A stretch of DNA of 64,000 nucleotides from NCBI RefSeq assembly GCF_900187505.1, contig NZ_FYDL01000014.1, forward strand, positions 1 through 64,000, given 5' to 3'. The stretch comes from Pseudomonas sp. Irchel s3h17. Lineage in GTDB: Bacteria; Pseudomonadota; Gammaproteobacteria; Pseudomonadales; Pseudomonadaceae. The notes beneath the pieces are model-generated. The model searched no databases. It had not been told where the DNA came from and saw nothing but the letters and a program-made list of their open reading frames with translations. Position 1 is the stretch's first letter. Every line of letters begins with the position of its first letter. This document shows positions 8,866 to 17,447 of this stretch, piece by piece. The position numbers and the translations under genes were made by a program.

Positions 8866-9782
8866 TCTCTACCCTCCATTTCCTTGGCCTGACTGCGGTT
8901 GAACAGAATGATCGGCACAATCAGGATTGCCAGCATCACCACAGCCAAGGCAGACGCCACCGGCCAGTCACGGTTATTGAAGAACTCTTGCCAGAGCACT
9001 TTACCGATCATCAGGGTTTCCGGACCGCCCAGCAGTTCAGGGATCACGAACTCACCCACCACCGGGATGAACACCAGCATGGCGCCTGCGATGATGCCGT
9101 TTTTCGACAGCGGCACGGTGATCTTCCAGAAGCTGTTGAAGGTGCTCGACCCCAGGTCGGAGGCCGCTTCCAGCAGGCTGGTATCGTGCTTCACCAGGTT
9201 GGCGTACAACGGCAGGATCATGAACGGCAGGTAGGAGTACACCACGCCGATATAGACCGCCAGGTTGGTGTTGAGGATCTGCAGCGGTTCGTCGATCCAG
9301 CCCATGGTCATCAGGAAGCCATTGAGCAGCCCGTTGTTGCTGAGGATGCCCATCCACGCGTACACGCGGATCAGGATCGCGGTCCAGGTCGGCATCATGA
9401 TCAGCAGCACCAGCACGGTCTGCATTTCCTTGCGCGCACTGGCAATGGCATAGGCCATCGGGTAGCCGATCAGCAAACAGAGGATGGTGCTGATCAGCGC
9501 CATCTTCAACGAGCCGAGGTAAGCGGCGATGTACAGCTCATCCTCGCTGAGCATCACGTAGTTGCCGAGGTTGAGCAGCAGCTGCAGCTTCTGCTCAACG
9601 TAGCTGTAGATCTCGGTGTACGGTGGAATGGCCACGTCCGCTTCGGCGAAGCTGATCTTCAACACGATGAAGAACGGCAACATGAAGAACAGGAACAGCC
9701 AGAGGAACGGAACCCCGATGACCAGCTGACGGCCACCGGGAATTATTCGACTGAGTCGGCGCTTGAGCTTTCGCATGTTCAT
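8862..9782 (-). CDS. spuG: Polyamine ABC transporter permease SpuG
   Basis: This 306-residue PotH-type permease has a long periplasmic loop after the first helix, about six membrane segments, and the EAA loop (EAASDLGSSTFNSFW). It pairs with SpuH to form the channel for putrescine and spermidine uptake. The ATG at 9782 is chosen because it overlaps the spuF TGA as ATGA; an upstream in-frame ATG at 9815 lies inside spuF and another at 9776 is two codons later. No strong ribosome-binding site is visible, so it relies on coupling. Confidence 0.9.
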   Translation of the reverse strand: MNMRKLKRRLSRIIPGGRQLVIGVPFLWLFLFFMLPFFIVLKISFAEADVAIPPYTEIYSYVEQKLQLLLNLGNYVMLSEDELYIAAYLGSLKMALISTILCLLIGYPMAYAIASARKEMQTVLVLLIMMPTWTAILIRVYAWMGILSNNGLLNGFLMTMGWIDEPLQILNTNLAVYIGVVYSYLPFMILPLYANLVKHDTSLLEAASDLGSSTFNSFWKITVPLSKNGIIAGAMLVFIPVVGEFVIPELLGGPETLMIGKVLWQEFFNNRDWPVASALAVVMLAILIVPIILFNRSQAKEMEGRE

Positions 9783-10921
9783 GAGCGCAGTACCACGCCG
9801 CTGTCGTCTTCCCACCAGACGTAGACCTGGTCGCCCCAGGTCGGACGCTGCCCGCGACGTTCGGCGTTGGCCACGAACGACTGCACCAGCTTGCCGCTCG
9901 GCAGCTCGACGTAGAACACCGAGTGGCCACCCAGGTAGGCAATGTCATGCACCTTGCCGCTCGACCAGTTGTGTTCGCAGGTCGGCATTTCGGCGGTGAC
10001 CAGCAGTTTTTCCGGGCGAATCGCGTAGGTCACCGACTTGTCCTGCACCGAGGTGCTGATGCCGTGCCCCACGTAGATGTTGCGATCCAGGTCCTTGCAG
10101 GTGATCAGCGCATGGCCCTCGGCGTCGTCCACCACTTCACCTTCGAAGATGTTGACGTTGCCGATGAATTCGCAGACCAGGCGGCTGGTAGGGGTTTCAT
10201 AGATGTCGATCGGGCTGCCGATCTGGGCGATCCAGCCAAGGTGCATGATCGCGATGCGCTCGGCCATGGTCATGGCCTCTTCCTGGTCGTGGGTCACCAT
10301 GACGCAGGTCACGCCCACGCGCTCGATGATCTCCACCAGTTCCAGCTGCATCTGCGAACGCAGTTTCTTGTCCAGCGCACCCATCGGTTCGTCGAGCAGC
10401 AACAGCTTCGGGCGCTTGGCCAGGGAGCGGGCCAGGGCCACACGCTGGCGCTGGCCGCCGGAGAGCTGGTGCGGCTTGCGCTTGGCGTACTGGCTCATCT
10501 GCACCAGCTTGAGCATCTCGGTCACGCGGGCGTCGACCTCGGCCGTCGGGATCTTGTCCTGCTTGAGGCCGAAGGCAATGTTCTGCGCCACCGTCATGTG
10601 CGGGAACAGGGCGTAGGACTGGAACATCATGTTGATCGGCCGCTCGTACGGCGGCATGTCCGTGATGTCCACGCCGTCGAGGAAAATGCGTCCCTCCGTA
10701 GGCCGTTCGAACCCTGCGAGCATGCGCAGCAAGGTCGATTTGCCCGATCCCGAACCGCCGAGCAGGGCGAAGATCTCGCCTTTCTTGATTTCCAGGGACA
10801 CATCGTCCACGGCAATCGTCTCGTCGAACTTCTTCGTGACCCGGTCGATTTTGACCAGCACCTGCTTAGGTGTCTGGTCGCCCTCGAGGGCTTTCTTATA
10901 GGCGCCGGAGGCAACTGCCAT
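9779..10921 (-). CDS. spuF: Polyamine ABC transporter ATPase SpuF
   Basis: A 380-residue PotA/PotG-type ATPase. Walker A is GGSGSGKST at residues 55-63, the Q-loop is in MMFQSYALFPHMTV, the signature is LSGGQRQRVALARS, Walker B is LLLLDEPMGALD and the switch His is in VMVTHDQEEAM. A C-terminal TOBE-like regulatory domain follows (about 260-375). It energises SpuG/SpuH. A 74-base gap with a hairpin separates it from spuE. Confidence 0.93.
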   Translation of the reverse strand: MAVASGAYKKALEGDQTPKQVLVKIDRVTKKFDETIAVDDVSLEIKKGEIFALLGGSGSGKSTLLRMLAGFERPTEGRIFLDGVDITDMPPYERPINMMFQSYALFPHMTVAQNIAFGLKQDKIPTAEVDARVTEMLKLVQMSQYAKRKPHQLSGGQRQRVALARSLAKRPKLLLLDEPMGALDKKLRSQMQLELVEIIERVGVTCVMVTHDQEEAMTMAERIAIMHLGWIAQIGSPIDIYETPTSRLVCEFIGNVNIFEGEVVDDAEGHALITCKDLDRNIYVGHGISTSVQDKSVTYAIRPEKLLVTAEMPTCEHNWSSGKVHDIAYLGGHSVFYVELPSGKLVQSFVANAERRGQRPTWGDQVYVWWEDDSGVVLRS

Positions 10922-10950
10922 TTACGAAACTCCCAACAAAAAGAGTGCAG

Positions 10951-10969
10951 TTCGCCCAATACGGGCGAA
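10951..10969 (-). other. Intercistronic hairpin between spuE and spuF
   Basis: A perfect 7-bp stem TTCGCCC/GGGCGAA closes a five-base loop, 26 bases past the spuE stop. On the transcribed strand a run of five T follows only after nine other bases, so it is a poor terminator. A 3' mRNA-stabilising or partial attenuation role is more likely. Confidence 0.6.
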
Positions 10970-10995
10970 ACCTTGGATAGGTTGAGCCTTTGTCA

Positions 10996-12090
10996 CTATT
11001 TACCCGACTTGACCTTGGTCCAGCTGCGGGTCATCAAGCGTTGAATGTTCGGTGGCAGCTCGACCGACACGTAGGTCTTGTCGAGGACCACTTGCGGCGG
11101 ATACACCGACTCGTCTTCGCGAATCGACTGATCCATCAGCTTGTCCGACGCAGGGTTCGGGTTGGCATAGCCGACGTAATCGCTGACCTGGGCAATCACC
11201 TCAGGCTTGAGCAAGTAGTTGATGAACGCATTGGCTTGCTTGACGTTGGACGAGTCCTTGGGGATCGCCAGCATGTCGAACCACAACGCGCCGCCTTCTT
11301 TCGGAATCGAGTACGCGATGTTCACGCCCTTGCCGGCTTCGGCTGCACGCGCCTTGGCCTGGAAGATGTCGCCGGAGAAACCGATCGCCACGCAAATATC
11401 GCCGTTGGCCAGGTCCGCAATGTATTTGGAGGAGTGGAAGTAGGTCACGTAAGGCCGTACCGCGAGCAGCTTGGCTTCCGCTTTCTTGTAATCCTCAGGG
11501 TTGGTGCTGTTGGCATTCAGGCCCATGTAGTTGAGGACCGTCGGCATCATTTCATCGGCGGAGTCCAGGAAGGCTACACCACAGCTTTGCAGCTTCTTGA
11601 TGTTTTCCGGCTCGAACAGCACGCCCCAGGAGTCGATCTTGTCGACGCCCAGTACGGCCTTGACCTTGTCGACGTTGTAACCGATGCCGTTGGTGCCCCA
11701 CAGGTACGGCACGGCATACAGGTTGCCCGGGTCGTTCTGTTCCAGGCGCTTGAGCAGCACCGGATCAAGATTGGCGTAGTTGGGCAACTGCGACTTGTCG
11801 AGTTTCTGGAATGCCCCGGCCTTGATCTGTTTGCCCAGGAAGTGGTTGGACGGCACGACCACGTCATAACCGGTACGCCCGGCCAGCAACTTGCCTTCCA
11901 GGGTTTCATTGGAGTCAAACACGTCATACACCGGCTTGATGCCCGTGGCTTTTTCGAAGTCCGCCAGGGTGTTTTCGCCGATGTAGTCCGACCAGTTATA
12001 AATATGCACGGTGGGTGCGGCTTGCACACTGACGGCGAGTGTCAGGCCGGCGCCAACCAGCATGGCTTTGCGAAACAAAGAAATAGGCAA
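10996..12090 (-). CDS. spuE: Polyamine-binding periplasmic protein SpuE (TTG start)
   Basis: A 364-residue PotD/PotF-type receptor with signal peptide to SVQA and mature start APTVHIYNWSDYIGENT. The start is a TTG at 12088-12090: AGAGGA lies seven bases upstream, and the first ATG is only ten residues later, inside the signal peptide. It is the second of two adjacent paralogues; by order in P. aeruginosa this is SpuE, the spermidine-preferring receptor, but ligand preference here is inferred from position only. It ends in the same SWTKVKSGK tail as SpuD. Confidence 0.9.
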   Translation of the reverse strand: MPISLFRKAMLVGAGLTLAVSVQAAPTVHIYNWSDYIGENTLADFEKATGIKPVYDVFDSNETLEGKLLAGRTGYDVVVPSNHFLGKQIKAGAFQKLDKSQLPNYANLDPVLLKRLEQNDPGNLYAVPYLWGTNGIGYNVDKVKAVLGVDKIDSWGVLFEPENIKKLQSCGVAFLDSADEMMPTVLNYMGLNANSTNPEDYKKAEAKLLAVRPYVTYFHSSKYIADLANGDICVAIGFSGDIFQAKARAAEAGKGVNIAYSIPKEGGALWFDMLAIPKDSSNVKQANAFINYLLKPEVIAQVSDYVGYANPNPASDKLMDQSIREDESVYPPQVVLDKTYVSVELPPNIQRLMTRSWTKVKSGK

Positions 12091-12220
12091 GTGATGGTCC
12101 TCTTAAATAGTTGGGCCAAAGTTGCCCAGCGTTACATGACAGCCGTGGCTGCCCGGCAACAAAACCGGCGCGCAACTTACCCTCGATAAACCGATCCAGC
12201 AAAACTTTCTGTCATTTAAT

Positions 12221-12262
12221 TGTTCCTGCTGCCGCCGTCAGCACGACGACGGCAACAGGACA
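12221..12262 (-). other. Long intercistronic hairpin between spuD and spuE
   Basis: GCCGCCGTC at 12231-12239 pairs with GACGACGGC at 12245-12253 (one mismatch), and the flanks CCTG/CAGG and TGT/ACA extend the stem to roughly 16 pairs. There is no T run. It lies just past the spuD stop, in a 187-base gap that also holds the spuE ribosome-binding site. Confidence 0.65.
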
Positions 12263-12277
12263 GTACTTCAAATCGGC

Positions 12278-13390
12278 TTATTTACCGGATTTGATCTTGG
12301 TCCAGCTGCGGGTCATGATCCGCTGGGTAGCGGCCGGCAAGTCGGCAATCGCATACAGCTTGGCCAGTACATCCGCCGGTGGATAAACACCCGGGTCGCT
12401 GGTGATGTCTTTGTCGACCAGTGCCGTGGCTGCCGCGTTACCGTTCGGGAAACGTACGGCATTGGTGATTTCAGCCATGATTTCCGGCTTCATCAGGAAG
12501 GTCATGAACTTGTAGGCACCCTCGACGTTCTCGGCATCCTTGGGGATGGCGACCATGTCGTAGAAGCTGCCTGCACCTTCTTTCGGAATGTTGTAGCTGA
12601 CCTTGACCTTGTCACCGGCTTCAGCTGCGCGGGCCTTGGCCTGGTAGATGTCGCCCGAGTAACCCACGGCCACGCAGATGTTGCCGTTGGCCAGGTCGGA
12701 GATGTACTTGGACGAGTGGAAGTAGCCCACCGAAGGACGGATCTTCAGGAACAGCGCTTCGGCTTCGGCCAGTTGTTTCTTGTCCTGGCTGTCGGTCGGA
12801 TAGCCCAGGTAGTGCAACGCCACCGGGATCATCTCGGTGGGCGAGTCGAGGAAACTGATGCCACAGGATTTCAGCTTGGCCGCGTTTTCCGGCTTGAACA
12901 GCAGATCCCAGGAGTTGGTCGGTGCGTCGGCCCCCAGGGCGGCCTTGACCTTTTCGGCGTTGAAACCGATGCCGATCGAGCCCCACATGTACGGGAAGGC
13001 ATGTTCGTTGCCCGGGTCGCTGACCGAGACGGCCTTGAGCAGGTCAGGGTTCAGGTTCTTCCAGTTAGGCAACTTGGACTTGTCCAGCTTCTGGTAGACG
13101 CCGGCCTTGATTTGCTTGGCCAGGAAGTTGTTCGAGGGTACGACGATGTCGTAGCCGGACTTGCCCGCCAGCAACTTGGCTTCCAGGGTCTCGTTGCTGT
13201 CGAAGACGTCGTAGACCACTTTGATGCCCGACTCGTCTTCGAACTTCTTGACGGTATCCGGTGCAATGTAGTCAGACCAGTTGTAAACGTGCAGTACCTT
13301 GTCATCAGCCTGGACCGCGCCAGCCATCAGCCCCAGCAGGGACATGGCGAGCAGTGTCTTGCCACCGAGCTTTTTACCTAGTGCCTTCAT
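12278..13390 (-). CDS. spuD: Polyamine-binding periplasmic protein SpuD
   Basis: This 370-residue PotF-type receptor carries a signal peptide ending at AVQA and the shared opening HVYNWSDYIAPDT. It is clearly paralogous to the SpuE protein beside it (VVPSNNFLAKQIKAG, SSKYISDLANG, RAAEAGDKV and the SWTKIKSGK tail correspond block by block). The position next to spuC identifies it with SpuD, the putrescine receptor in P. aeruginosa. GGAG seven bases before the ATG supports the start. Hairpins lie in the gaps on both sides. Confidence 0.9.
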   Translation of the reverse strand: MKALGKKLGGKTLLAMSLLGLMAGAVQADDKVLHVYNWSDYIAPDTVKKFEDESGIKVVYDVFDSNETLEAKLLAGKSGYDIVVPSNNFLAKQIKAGVYQKLDKSKLPNWKNLNPDLLKAVSVSDPGNEHAFPYMWGSIGIGFNAEKVKAALGADAPTNSWDLLFKPENAAKLKSCGISFLDSPTEMIPVALHYLGYPTDSQDKKQLAEAEALFLKIRPSVGYFHSSKYISDLANGNICVAVGYSGDIYQAKARAAEAGDKVKVSYNIPKEGAGSFYDMVAIPKDAENVEGAYKFMTFLMKPEIMAEITNAVRFPNGNAAATALVDKDITSDPGVYPPADVLAKLYAIADLPAATQRIMTRSWTKIKSGK

Positions 13391-13518
13391 GCGTAATGCT
13401 CCAAATTGTTCTTTTTTGAACCACCTGTTCCGCGGCCGAACCCGGGCAACTGGAACTATGGCTAGTCTGGCAAGTTCAGTGGCGGTCTTTCAAGGAAAGG
13501 CCAAGCTTTCTGATCTCC

Positions 13519-13552
13519 CTGAGCGAAAGGGCCTACATTCCCTTTCGCTCAG
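13519..13552 (-). other. Perfect 13-bp hairpin between spuC and spuD
   Basis: CTGAGCGAAAGGG at 13519-13531 pairs exactly with CCCTTTCGCTCAG at 13540-13552 around an eight-base loop, beginning about 10 bases past the spuC stop. No T run follows on the transcribed strand. The gap to spuD is 172 bases, long for this operon, and could also hold an internal promoter. Confidence 0.8.
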
Positions 13553-13562
13553 AGCCTAGCAC

Positions 13563-14927
13563 TTAGCGTTGCAATGCACTCAGGGTCAAGTCCAGGCACT
13601 GACGCGCCTTGGTCACCAGTTCGTCGATTTCCGCCGGTGTAATCACCAGGGGCGGCGAGATGATCATGGTGTCCCCCACTGCGCGCATGATCAGGCCGTT
13701 GTCGAAGCAGAACTGCCGGCAAATCATGCCGACGCCCTTACCCTCGTAACGCTTGCGCGTGGCCTTGTCCTGAACCAGTTCAATGGCACCCAACAGGCCG
13801 ACGCCACGGACTTCGCCCACCAACGGGTGATCGTTCAGTTCCCGTAGACGCTTTTGCAAATACGGTGCCGTTTCTGCATGAACGCGCTCGATAATTTTCT
13901 CTTCGCGCAGAATGCGGATGTTCTCCAGCGCCACTGCCGCGGCAACCGGGTGACCGGAGTAGGTGAAGCCGTGGTTGAAGTCGCCGCCTTCGTTCAGCAC
14001 CTCGACCACTTCATCGCGCACGATCAGGCCACCCATCGGGATGTAGCCGGAGGTCAGGCCCTTGGCGATGGTCATCATGTCGGGCTTGAGGTCGTAGAAA
14101 TCGCTACCGAACCACTCACCCGTGCGGCCGAAACCACAGATCACTTCGTCGGCGACGAACAGGATGTCGTACTTGGCAAGGATTTCCTTGATGCGCGGCC
14201 AGTAGCTGTCTGGCGGAACGATCACGCCGCCAGCACCCTGGATCGGCTCGGCAATGAAGGCGCCGACGTTGTCGACGCCGACTTCGAGAATCTTGGCTTC
14301 CAGCTGGTTGGCCGCCCAGATACCGAACTCATCCGGTGTCATGTCGCCGCCTTCACCGAACCAGTACGGTTGCGGGATGTGCACGATGCCCGGGATCGGC
14401 AAGTCGCCCTGTTCGTGCATATAGGTCATGCCGCCCAAGCTGGCACCGGCCACGGTCGAACCGTGGTAACCGTTTTTACGGCTGATGATGACCTTCTTGT
14501 TCGGCTGGCCCTTGATCGCCCAGTAGTGGCGAACCATGCGCAGCATGGTGTCGTTGCCTTCGGAACCGGAACCGGTGAAGAACACGTGGTTCATGCCTTC
14601 CGGGGCGATGTCGGCGATGGCCTTGGCCAGTTCCAGCACCGGCGGGTGAGCGGTCTGGAAGAACAGGTTGTAGTACGGCAGCTCACGCATCTGCTTGCTG
14701 GCGGCATCGGCCAGCTCGTCGCGACCGTAACCGATGGCCACGCACCACAGGCCGGCCATGCCGTCGAGGATCTTGTTGCCTTCGCTGTCCCACAGGTAAA
14801 CGCCCTTGGCGTGGGTGATGATGCGCGGGCCTTTCTCTTTAAGCTGCTTGAAGTCGCTGAACGGCGCCAGGTGGTGATCGTTGCTCAGGATTTGCCATTC
14901 ACGGGTTTGCGGGTTGTGGCTGGTCAT
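13563..14927 (-). CDS. spuC: Putrescine--pyruvate aminotransferase SpuC
   Basis: A 454-residue class-III PLP aminotransferase. Glycine-rich phosphate binding is at TGSGSEGNDT (119-128), the cofactor-ring Asp is D260 in ADEVICGFGRTG, and the Schiff-base lysine is K289 in TIAKGLTSGY. It transfers the amino group of putrescine (or related diamines) to pyruvate, giving an aldehyde that cyclises or is oxidised towards GABA. It sits between the glutamylpolyamine synthetase gene and the two receptor genes, so the operon couples uptake to catabolism. Confidence 0.92.
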   Translation of the reverse strand: MTSHNPQTREWQILSNDHHLAPFSDFKQLKEKGPRIITHAKGVYLWDSEGNKILDGMAGLWCVAIGYGRDELADAASKQMRELPYYNLFFQTAHPPVLELAKAIADIAPEGMNHVFFTGSGSEGNDTMLRMVRHYWAIKGQPNKKVIISRKNGYHGSTVAGASLGGMTYMHEQGDLPIPGIVHIPQPYWFGEGGDMTPDEFGIWAANQLEAKILEVGVDNVGAFIAEPIQGAGGVIVPPDSYWPRIKEILAKYDILFVADEVICGFGRTGEWFGSDFYDLKPDMMTIAKGLTSGYIPMGGLIVRDEVVEVLNEGGDFNHGFTYSGHPVAAAVALENIRILREEKIIERVHAETAPYLQKRLRELNDHPLVGEVRGVGLLGAIELVQDKATRKRYEGKGVGMICRQFCFDNGLIMRAVGDTMIISPPLVITPAEIDELVTKARQCLDLTLSALQR

Positions 14928-14950
14928 AAAGCTCTCCTAGTTAGGTGAGA

Positions 14951-14972
14951 GTGCGGCTTTTGAGGGCCGCAC
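14951..14972 (-). other. Intercistronic hairpin between spuB and spuC
   Basis: A perfect 7-bp stem GTGCGGC/GCCGCAC with an eight-base loop occupies most of the 53-base gap, just past the spuB stop at 14981. The spuC ribosome-binding site follows within 20 bases, so pairing could affect spuC initiation. Confidence 0.6.
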
Positions 14973-14980
14973 CCGGCGTA

Positions 14981-16339
14981 TCAGACGGCGAACAACAGGA
15001 ACTCCCGTTCCCACGAACTGATCACGCGCTTGAAGTTTTCATGCTCGGCCCGCTTGACCGCGACGTAGCCAGTGATGAATTTATTGCCCAGGTACTTCTC
15101 GATAGTGGCGCTGTTTTCCATGCGCTCCAGTGCGTCTTCGATGGTCAGCGGCAGACGCAGGTTGCGCCGCTCGTAACCCCGTCCAACCACGGGTGCACTT
15201 GGGTTGATGCCTTCGACCATGCCGATGTAGCCGCAGAGCAGGCTCGCGGCAATCGCCAGGTACGGGTTGGCGTCGGCGCCCGGCAGACGGTTTTCCACCC
15301 GACGGTTTTGCGGCCCGGCATCCGGCACCCGCAGGCCCACGGTACGGTTCTCTTCGCCCCACTCCACGTTCACCGGCGCCGAGGTGTCCGGCAGGAAGCG
15401 GCGGAACGAGTTGACGTTGGGCGCGAACAGCGGCAGCAACTCAGGGATGAACTTCTGCAAGCCACCGATGTGATTGAGGAACAGCTGGCTCATGGTCCCG
15501 TCTTCATTGGAGAAAACGTTCTTGCCTGTCTCGAGGTCGATGATGCTCTGGTGCAGGTGCATGGCACTGCCCGGCTCGCCGGTCATGGGTTTGGCCATGA
15601 AGGTCGCCGCCACGTTGTGCTTGAGCGCCGCTTCGCGCATGGTGCGCTTGAACACCAGGATCTGGTCGGCCAGGGACAGCGCGTCGCCATGACGGAAGTT
15701 GATTTCCATCTGCGCCGTGCCGTCTTCGTGGATCAGGGTGTCCAGATCCAGCTCTTGCAGTTCGCACCAGTCGTAGACGTCTTCGAACAATGGGTCGAAT
15801 TCGTTGGCCGCTTCAATGGAGAAGGACTGGCGACCGGTTTCCGGGCGGCCGGAACGGCCAATTGGCGGTTGCAACGGGAAGTCCGGGTCTTCGCAACGCT
15901 TGGTCAGGTAAAACTCCATTTCCGGCGCCACGATTGGCTGCCAACCCCTGTCGGAATAGAGCTTGAGTACCTTTTTGAGCACGTTGCGCGGCGACAGCTC
16001 GATCGGGTTGCCTTGCTTGTCGTAGGTGTCGTGAATCACCTGGGCGGTCGGTTCGATGGCCCACGGCACGAGGAATACGGCGTTTTCGTCCGGACGGCAG
16101 ATCATGTCGATGTCGGCCGGGTCGAGCAGTTCGTAATAGATGTCGTCTTCGACATAGTCGCCCGTTACTGTTTGCAGCAACACACTCTCGGGCAGGCGCA
16201 TGCCTTTTTCGGCAATGAACTTGTTGGTTGGCGAAATCTTGCCACGGGTGATCCCCGTCAAGTCGCCAATCATGCATTCGACTTCTGTGATCTTGTGGTC
16301 TTTCAACCAATCGGTGAGCTGGTCGAGGTTGTTACTCAT
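14981..16339 (-). CDS. spuB: Glutamylpolyamine synthetase SpuB (glutamine synthetase family)
   Basis: A 452-residue type-I glutamine-synthetase fold enzyme. The beta-grasp domain (MIGDLTGITRGKI) is followed by the catalytic barrel with PEMEFYLTKR, the FMAKPMTGEPGSAMHLHQS block and the NRTVGLRVPDAGPQNRRVE block. Members of this subgroup ligate glutamate to polyamines rather than ammonia. The ATG at 16339 is preferred: the upstream extension is in the spuA gene and has no family similarity. It shares fold and motifs with SpuI across the promoter region, giving two related ligases for one pathway. Confidence 0.9.
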   Translation of the reverse strand: MSNNLDQLTDWLKDHKITEVECMIGDLTGITRGKISPTNKFIAEKGMRLPESVLLQTVTGDYVEDDIYYELLDPADIDMICRPDENAVFLVPWAIEPTAQVIHDTYDKQGNPIELSPRNVLKKVLKLYSDRGWQPIVAPEMEFYLTKRCEDPDFPLQPPIGRSGRPETGRQSFSIEAANEFDPLFEDVYDWCELQELDLDTLIHEDGTAQMEINFRHGDALSLADQILVFKRTMREAALKHNVAATFMAKPMTGEPGSAMHLHQSIIDLETGKNVFSNEDGTMSQLFLNHIGGLQKFIPELLPLFAPNVNSFRRFLPDTSAPVNVEWGEENRTVGLRVPDAGPQNRRVENRLPGADANPYLAIAASLLCGYIGMVEGINPSAPVVGRGYERRNLRLPLTIEDALERMENSATIEKYLGNKFITGYVAVKRAEHENFKRVISSWEREFLLFAV

Positions 16340-16377
16340 AAATGCCTCTGGGCTGGGTTTCCTGACTTCATTAAGAG

Positions 16378-17169
16378 TCAGGCGTTGTTTGACGCGTCCG
16401 CGTCGCGTTGTATTGCCCGCTTGCGACAGGCATCGCCAAATGCCTGGAAGATGGCAAGGTAGTGAGGGTTGGAGCTTACCTGCCATTCGGGGTGCCATTG
16501 CACCCCCAAGGCAAAAGCCTGGCCTCCCTCGATCTCTGCGTCCTTGACAGACAGCGCCTCGATCAATCCGTCGGGCGCCAACGCCTCGATTTGCAGGCCC
16601 GGCGCCAGACGTTCAACGCCCTGACCATGAATCGAATTGACTGAAATCACGCTCGGCAGGCCCAGGCCCGCAAGTACGCCACCCGGCTGGATATGCATCG
16701 GGTGGCTGGGGGCGTACTGTCCTTCCAGCGGCAGGCTGTCGTCTTCACGGTGATCCATGAAGGGACCGGCCTCGTGGACGCTCTGGTGCAGGCTGCCACC
16801 GAATGCGACGTTCATTTCCTGAAAGCCACGACAGATCCCCAGTACCGGGACGCCTGCGGCCACCGCGGCGCGAATCAGCGGCAGGGTGGTGGCATCGCGT
16901 GCAGGATCATGGGCGGTTCCCGGCGCACTCGCAGGACCGCTATAGTGAAAAGGTTCTACATTGGAAGGTGAGCCGGTAAACAGGATGCCATCCAGGCCGT
17001 CCAGAATTTCGGACGGGGACAGCAATTCCGGCAGCAACGGCACAATCACCGGCAAGCCTCTGGCTGCCGTGGCCACTGCACGAACGTACTTGTCGCCACT
17101 GATGTGATAAGCATGCAGACCGATCTGCCTGGAGCAGGCGGTGACGCCGATTAACGGCAGGCGAGACAT
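16378..17169 (-). CDS. spuA: Gamma-glutamyl-GABA-type hydrolase SpuA
   Basis: A 263-residue class-I glutamine-amidotransferase-like hydrolase (peptidase C26, PuuD type). The nucleophile Cys is in LGICRGFQEMN and the His-Glu pair is in LGVQWHPEWQ. It would release glutamate from gamma-glutamylated catabolic intermediates such as gamma-Glu-GABA. It is the first gene of the leftward spu operon, with a 38-base gap to spuB, and is divergent from spuI over a 278-base intergenic region. Confidence 0.9.
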   Translation of the reverse strand: MSRLPLIGVTACSRQIGLHAYHISGDKYVRAVATAARGLPVIVPLLPELLSPSEILDGLDGILFTGSPSNVEPFHYSGPASAPGTAHDPARDATTLPLIRAAVAAGVPVLGICRGFQEMNVAFGGSLHQSVHEAGPFMDHREDDSLPLEGQYAPSHPMHIQPGGVLAGLGLPSVISVNSIHGQGVERLAPGLQIEALAPDGLIEALSVKDAEIEGGQAFALGVQWHPEWQVSSNPHYLAIFQAFGDACRKRAIQRDADASNNA

Positions 17170-17447
17170 GAAGCACCCCGGTATTATTGCTGTTATGGGT
17201 TTGAATCGAGCTTAGCCTTGTTCATTTTTTTACACAACACCCCCGTAAAAAATACAACACGGCCCGCTCAAACATGCTGTAGCAAAAGAAGTGAAAGGCA
17301 TAAAAACGCCCCAAACTGCCTCAAAAATGCCATTCGAGCGCTTTTTTAGGGCAATTAAGGCCTCGCTTGACTTCGGCATGCCATTGGGGTTGACTGGAAT
17401 CTGAAAAGATCAATGATTGATATTTTTAACAACAAAGGTGTTGCATC
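17170..17447. promoter_or_regulatory. Divergent spuA/spuI control region
   Basis: This A/T-rich 278-base gap between two divergent operons must hold both promoters. A direct repeat ACAACAC occurs at 17234-17240 and 17254-17260, spaced 20 bases (two helical turns), near the spuA side. AAGGTG before the spuI ATG is its ribosome-binding site. I could not place -35/-10 or sigma-54 elements with confidence. Confidence 0.5.

Noticed and set aside
17170..17447. Sigma-54 promoter in the spuA/spuI gap
   Set aside because: No good GG-N10-GC match (TGGCAC-N5-TTGC) was found by eye.
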